From a virus, in the IMG/VR virus record IMGVR_UViG_3300002144_000395, positions 1-27,697 of that record: a stretch of 27,697 bases of DNA, one strand, 5' to 3'. Below the pieces are notes generated by a model that worked only from the letters and a program-made list of their open reading frames with translations, made no database searches and was not told the origin of the DNA. The position numbers and the translations under genes were made by a program. Shown one piece after another: positions 26,183-27,697 of this stretch (within the stretch, counting starts at the first letter, position 1; each line of letters begins with the position of its first letter).

Positions 26183-27697
26183 TTAGTTTTTAAATCCCAT
26201 TTTATCCCAATACTCTTTAGTATAACCTTTGTAAGGCATATCTTTAGGTTTCATTGCAACCTCTTTTGGATTTCTTAAACGATAACCATACTTTTCGGCT
26301 TTTGCAATAGACAAAGGTTTTGCATTTGGATTTGTAGGGTCTATTTTAGTGTCAAAACTTGCGTAAGTTCTACGAAGCCATTTATGGGAACATCGGGGGC
26401 CTCCTTTAAATTTCCATATTGAATACGTATCTGCACCATTTTTACCGAATCCAGCGTTAACCGCTACGTTATCCATTGCTAAAATATCTTCTTTTCTATA
26501 TACTTTTTCAGCACTTAACATTTTATTACAAAAATCCCTTTCGCCTTTTGTGTCGCCACTATAAACATAACGAGTTATAAAGTTAACACCGTCAATTTCT
26601 TTGTCATCTTCTGACTTTGTTCTTGGTCTTGCAGTTCCTGTACTTACTAAATTTACTATTTTAGAAAATAAACTTTGCTCTTTTTTCTTATTTAGATTTT
26701 CAATTTCTTCATCAAGTTCAGCTTCAAGTTCATAATCAACTTCGTTTTCATCTATTAAGTGCCATTCATCACTTAAAACTTCGCCTTTGTCAATTAATGC
26801 ATCTGCTAAATCAGGGTGAGTGTGTGCCGACAAATTAACTCCTGTTTCTTCTGCTACTTGCTCCGCTGTTTGTGCATTTTCTAAATCGGTAAACTCTAAA
26901 GGTTGTATCGTTTTAAAGTATAATTTTAGTTTGATATTGTTAACCGCTAAAATAATATCTAACGCCTCTATTATTTCTAATTGATAAGGTTTTATAACTA
27001 AATTATCATATAATAAAGTAGCGGTTTTGATTTCGTCTGCATTGTTTGAAAATCCACCGCCTGATTCACGAACTCCTAAAAGCATCGGAGAAGTAACTCT
27101 ATGTCCTACAACTAATTTTTCAAAACATTCCTTGCTTAAATATTCATAGTGTGCAGGTGCATCGTTTAACGGAATATCATCAACAGTAGTTTTATTTTCT
27201 ACACTTGCATTAAAAGATACAATTACTTTGTCACCACGTGAACCTGTTAATTTACGTTTAACATCGTTTGCAATTTGCTCTCTTTTTTCTTCACTTGGAA
27301 TATTATTATTGAAGTTTATAATTTTAGTACCACTAAAACCATTCATTACATCGTTAATCAAATAGTCTGAAATTTCTTCTTCTAATTTAGCATAAGGTAA
27401 AGCACCTGAATAATCAATAGGTGTGTAATAATGGTAACCACTAATATAAGGTTTAATAACGTATATTTCAACATCTTTTTTATTACCAAAACCAAAAGCA
27501 GGAATTCTTTTTACTTCTTCGCCTTGTTTCTTTTTAGTCCAATCAGGGTGATAATACCACGCTTCAATTTCTCCTTTATCATTACATTTTTCTGCTCTTA
27601 AAGTATGCATAGGAAAATGCTCAATAAAAGAAACTTCACCTTTATCGTAACCTATCTGCATTGCAGCCATTCCTAAAAGTTTTCTTTCAAGTGCTAC
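26183..27697 (-). CDS. Portal protein (partial, N-terminus beyond window end) with C-terminal Cys/His module
   Basis: The frame is open to the window edge: nine codons (VALERKLLG) precede the internal ATG at 27670, so the true start is outside. The visible 504 residues include the portal core (IPAFGF, YVIKPYISGYHYYTPIDYSGAL, a stem-clip region, VTSPMLLGVRESGGGFSNNADE) typical of the Bacteroidota phage portal family. An acidic linker (EAELDEEIENLNKKKEQS) leads to a C-terminal module with FCNKMLSAEKVYRKEDI and GGPRCSHKWLRR, a Cys/His pattern that I also recall from phage capsid-assembly proteins. The portal forms the DNA entry ring for the terminase. Confidence 0.82.
   Translation of the reverse strand, partial: VALERKLLGMAAMQIGYDKGEVSFIEHFPMHTLRAEKCNDKGEIEAWYYHPDWTKKKQGEEVKRIPAFGFGNKKDVEIYVIKPYISGYHYYTPIDYSGALPYAKLEEEISDYLINDVMNGFSGTKIINFNNNIPSEEKREQIANDVKRKLTGSRGDKVIVSFNASVENKTTVDDIPLNDAPAHYEYLSKECFEKLVVGHRVTSPMLLGVRESGGGFSNNADEIKTATLLYDNLVIKPYQLEIIEALDIILAVNNIKLKLYFKTIQPLEFTDLENAQTAEQVAEETGVNLSAHTHPDLADALIDKGEVLSDEWHLIDENEVDYELEAELDEEIENLNKKKEQSLFSKIVNLVSTGTARPRTKSEDDKEIDGVNFITRYVYSGDTKGERDFCNKMLSAEKVYRKEDILAMDNVAVNAGFGKNGADTYSIWKFKGGPRCSHKWLRRTYASFDTKIDPTNPNAKPLSIAKAEKYGYRLRNPKEVAMKPKDMPYKGYTKEYWDKMGFKN

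Noticed and set aside
1-27697. tRNA genes, integrase, attachment sites, insertion sequences, terminal repeats
   Set aside because: None seen on reading both strands. The first and last bases of the window share no visible overlap, so circularity could not be shown.

Overview
The window looks like most of the genome of a tailed double-stranded DNA phage of a Bacteroidota host, probably a flavobacterium. Four things point there: the DNA is very AT-rich; promoters have the Bacteroidota TAnnTTTG -7 box and starts lack strong Shine-Dalgarno sequences; the tail, tape-measure and portal proteins resemble families common in Bacteroidota phages; and genes are packed as overlapping cistrons. All recognised genes are on the minus strand except one small regulator (21779-21991, plus). 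No integrase, tRNA or host gene was seen. No terminal overlap is visible between the two window ends, so genome topology is open.

Reading in the direction of transcription (high to low coordinates): a portal protein (cut by the window end), a head-tail connector-like protein and a WGQG-type virion/tail-fibre candidate (24.7-27.7 kb). Next a lysis block with two small membrane proteins (holin candidates), an M15 peptidase endolysin, a metallophosphoesterase and a single-gene u-spanin candidate (22.0-24.6 kb). Then a divergent regulatory region (21.64-21.78 kb) with one plus-strand HTH gene and a chain of twelve tiny overlapping minus-strand genes (19.6-21.6 kb). Then replication and recombination (10.7-19.5 kb): SNF2-type helicase, DNA methyltransferase, ERF annealase, SSB-like protein, a PrimPol/ATPase/HTH replication protein, a likely iteron-type origin (12870-13158), an HNH-like protein, a second SF2 helicase and a VRR-NUC nuclease. 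Then a sigma-like factor, small and large terminase (7.6-10.4 kb). Finally tail genes: assembly chaperone with a -1 frameshift site, tail completion-type proteins, two large tail proteins, tape measure, and the start of an XkdF-like head protease cut by the window start.

No major capsid or major tail protein was recognised. If the genome is circular or circularly permuted, the capsid gene most likely lies in the missing piece between the protease (position 1) and the portal (position 27697).

The most novel-looking signal is a pair of structured 5' leaders in front of the PrimPol gene (15409-15516) and the SNF2 helicase gene (19445-19549). In both, a small hairpin at the predicted 5' end of the RNA has a loop complementary over 7-8 nt to the loop of a longer hairpin just before the start codon, with different sequences at each site. 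This suggests a conserved kissing-loop RNA element. Other good signals are the U9 frameshift site, the 12-copy GTGTAAC iteron cluster, the divergent switch, and a 31-bp promoter repeated almost identically at two places.
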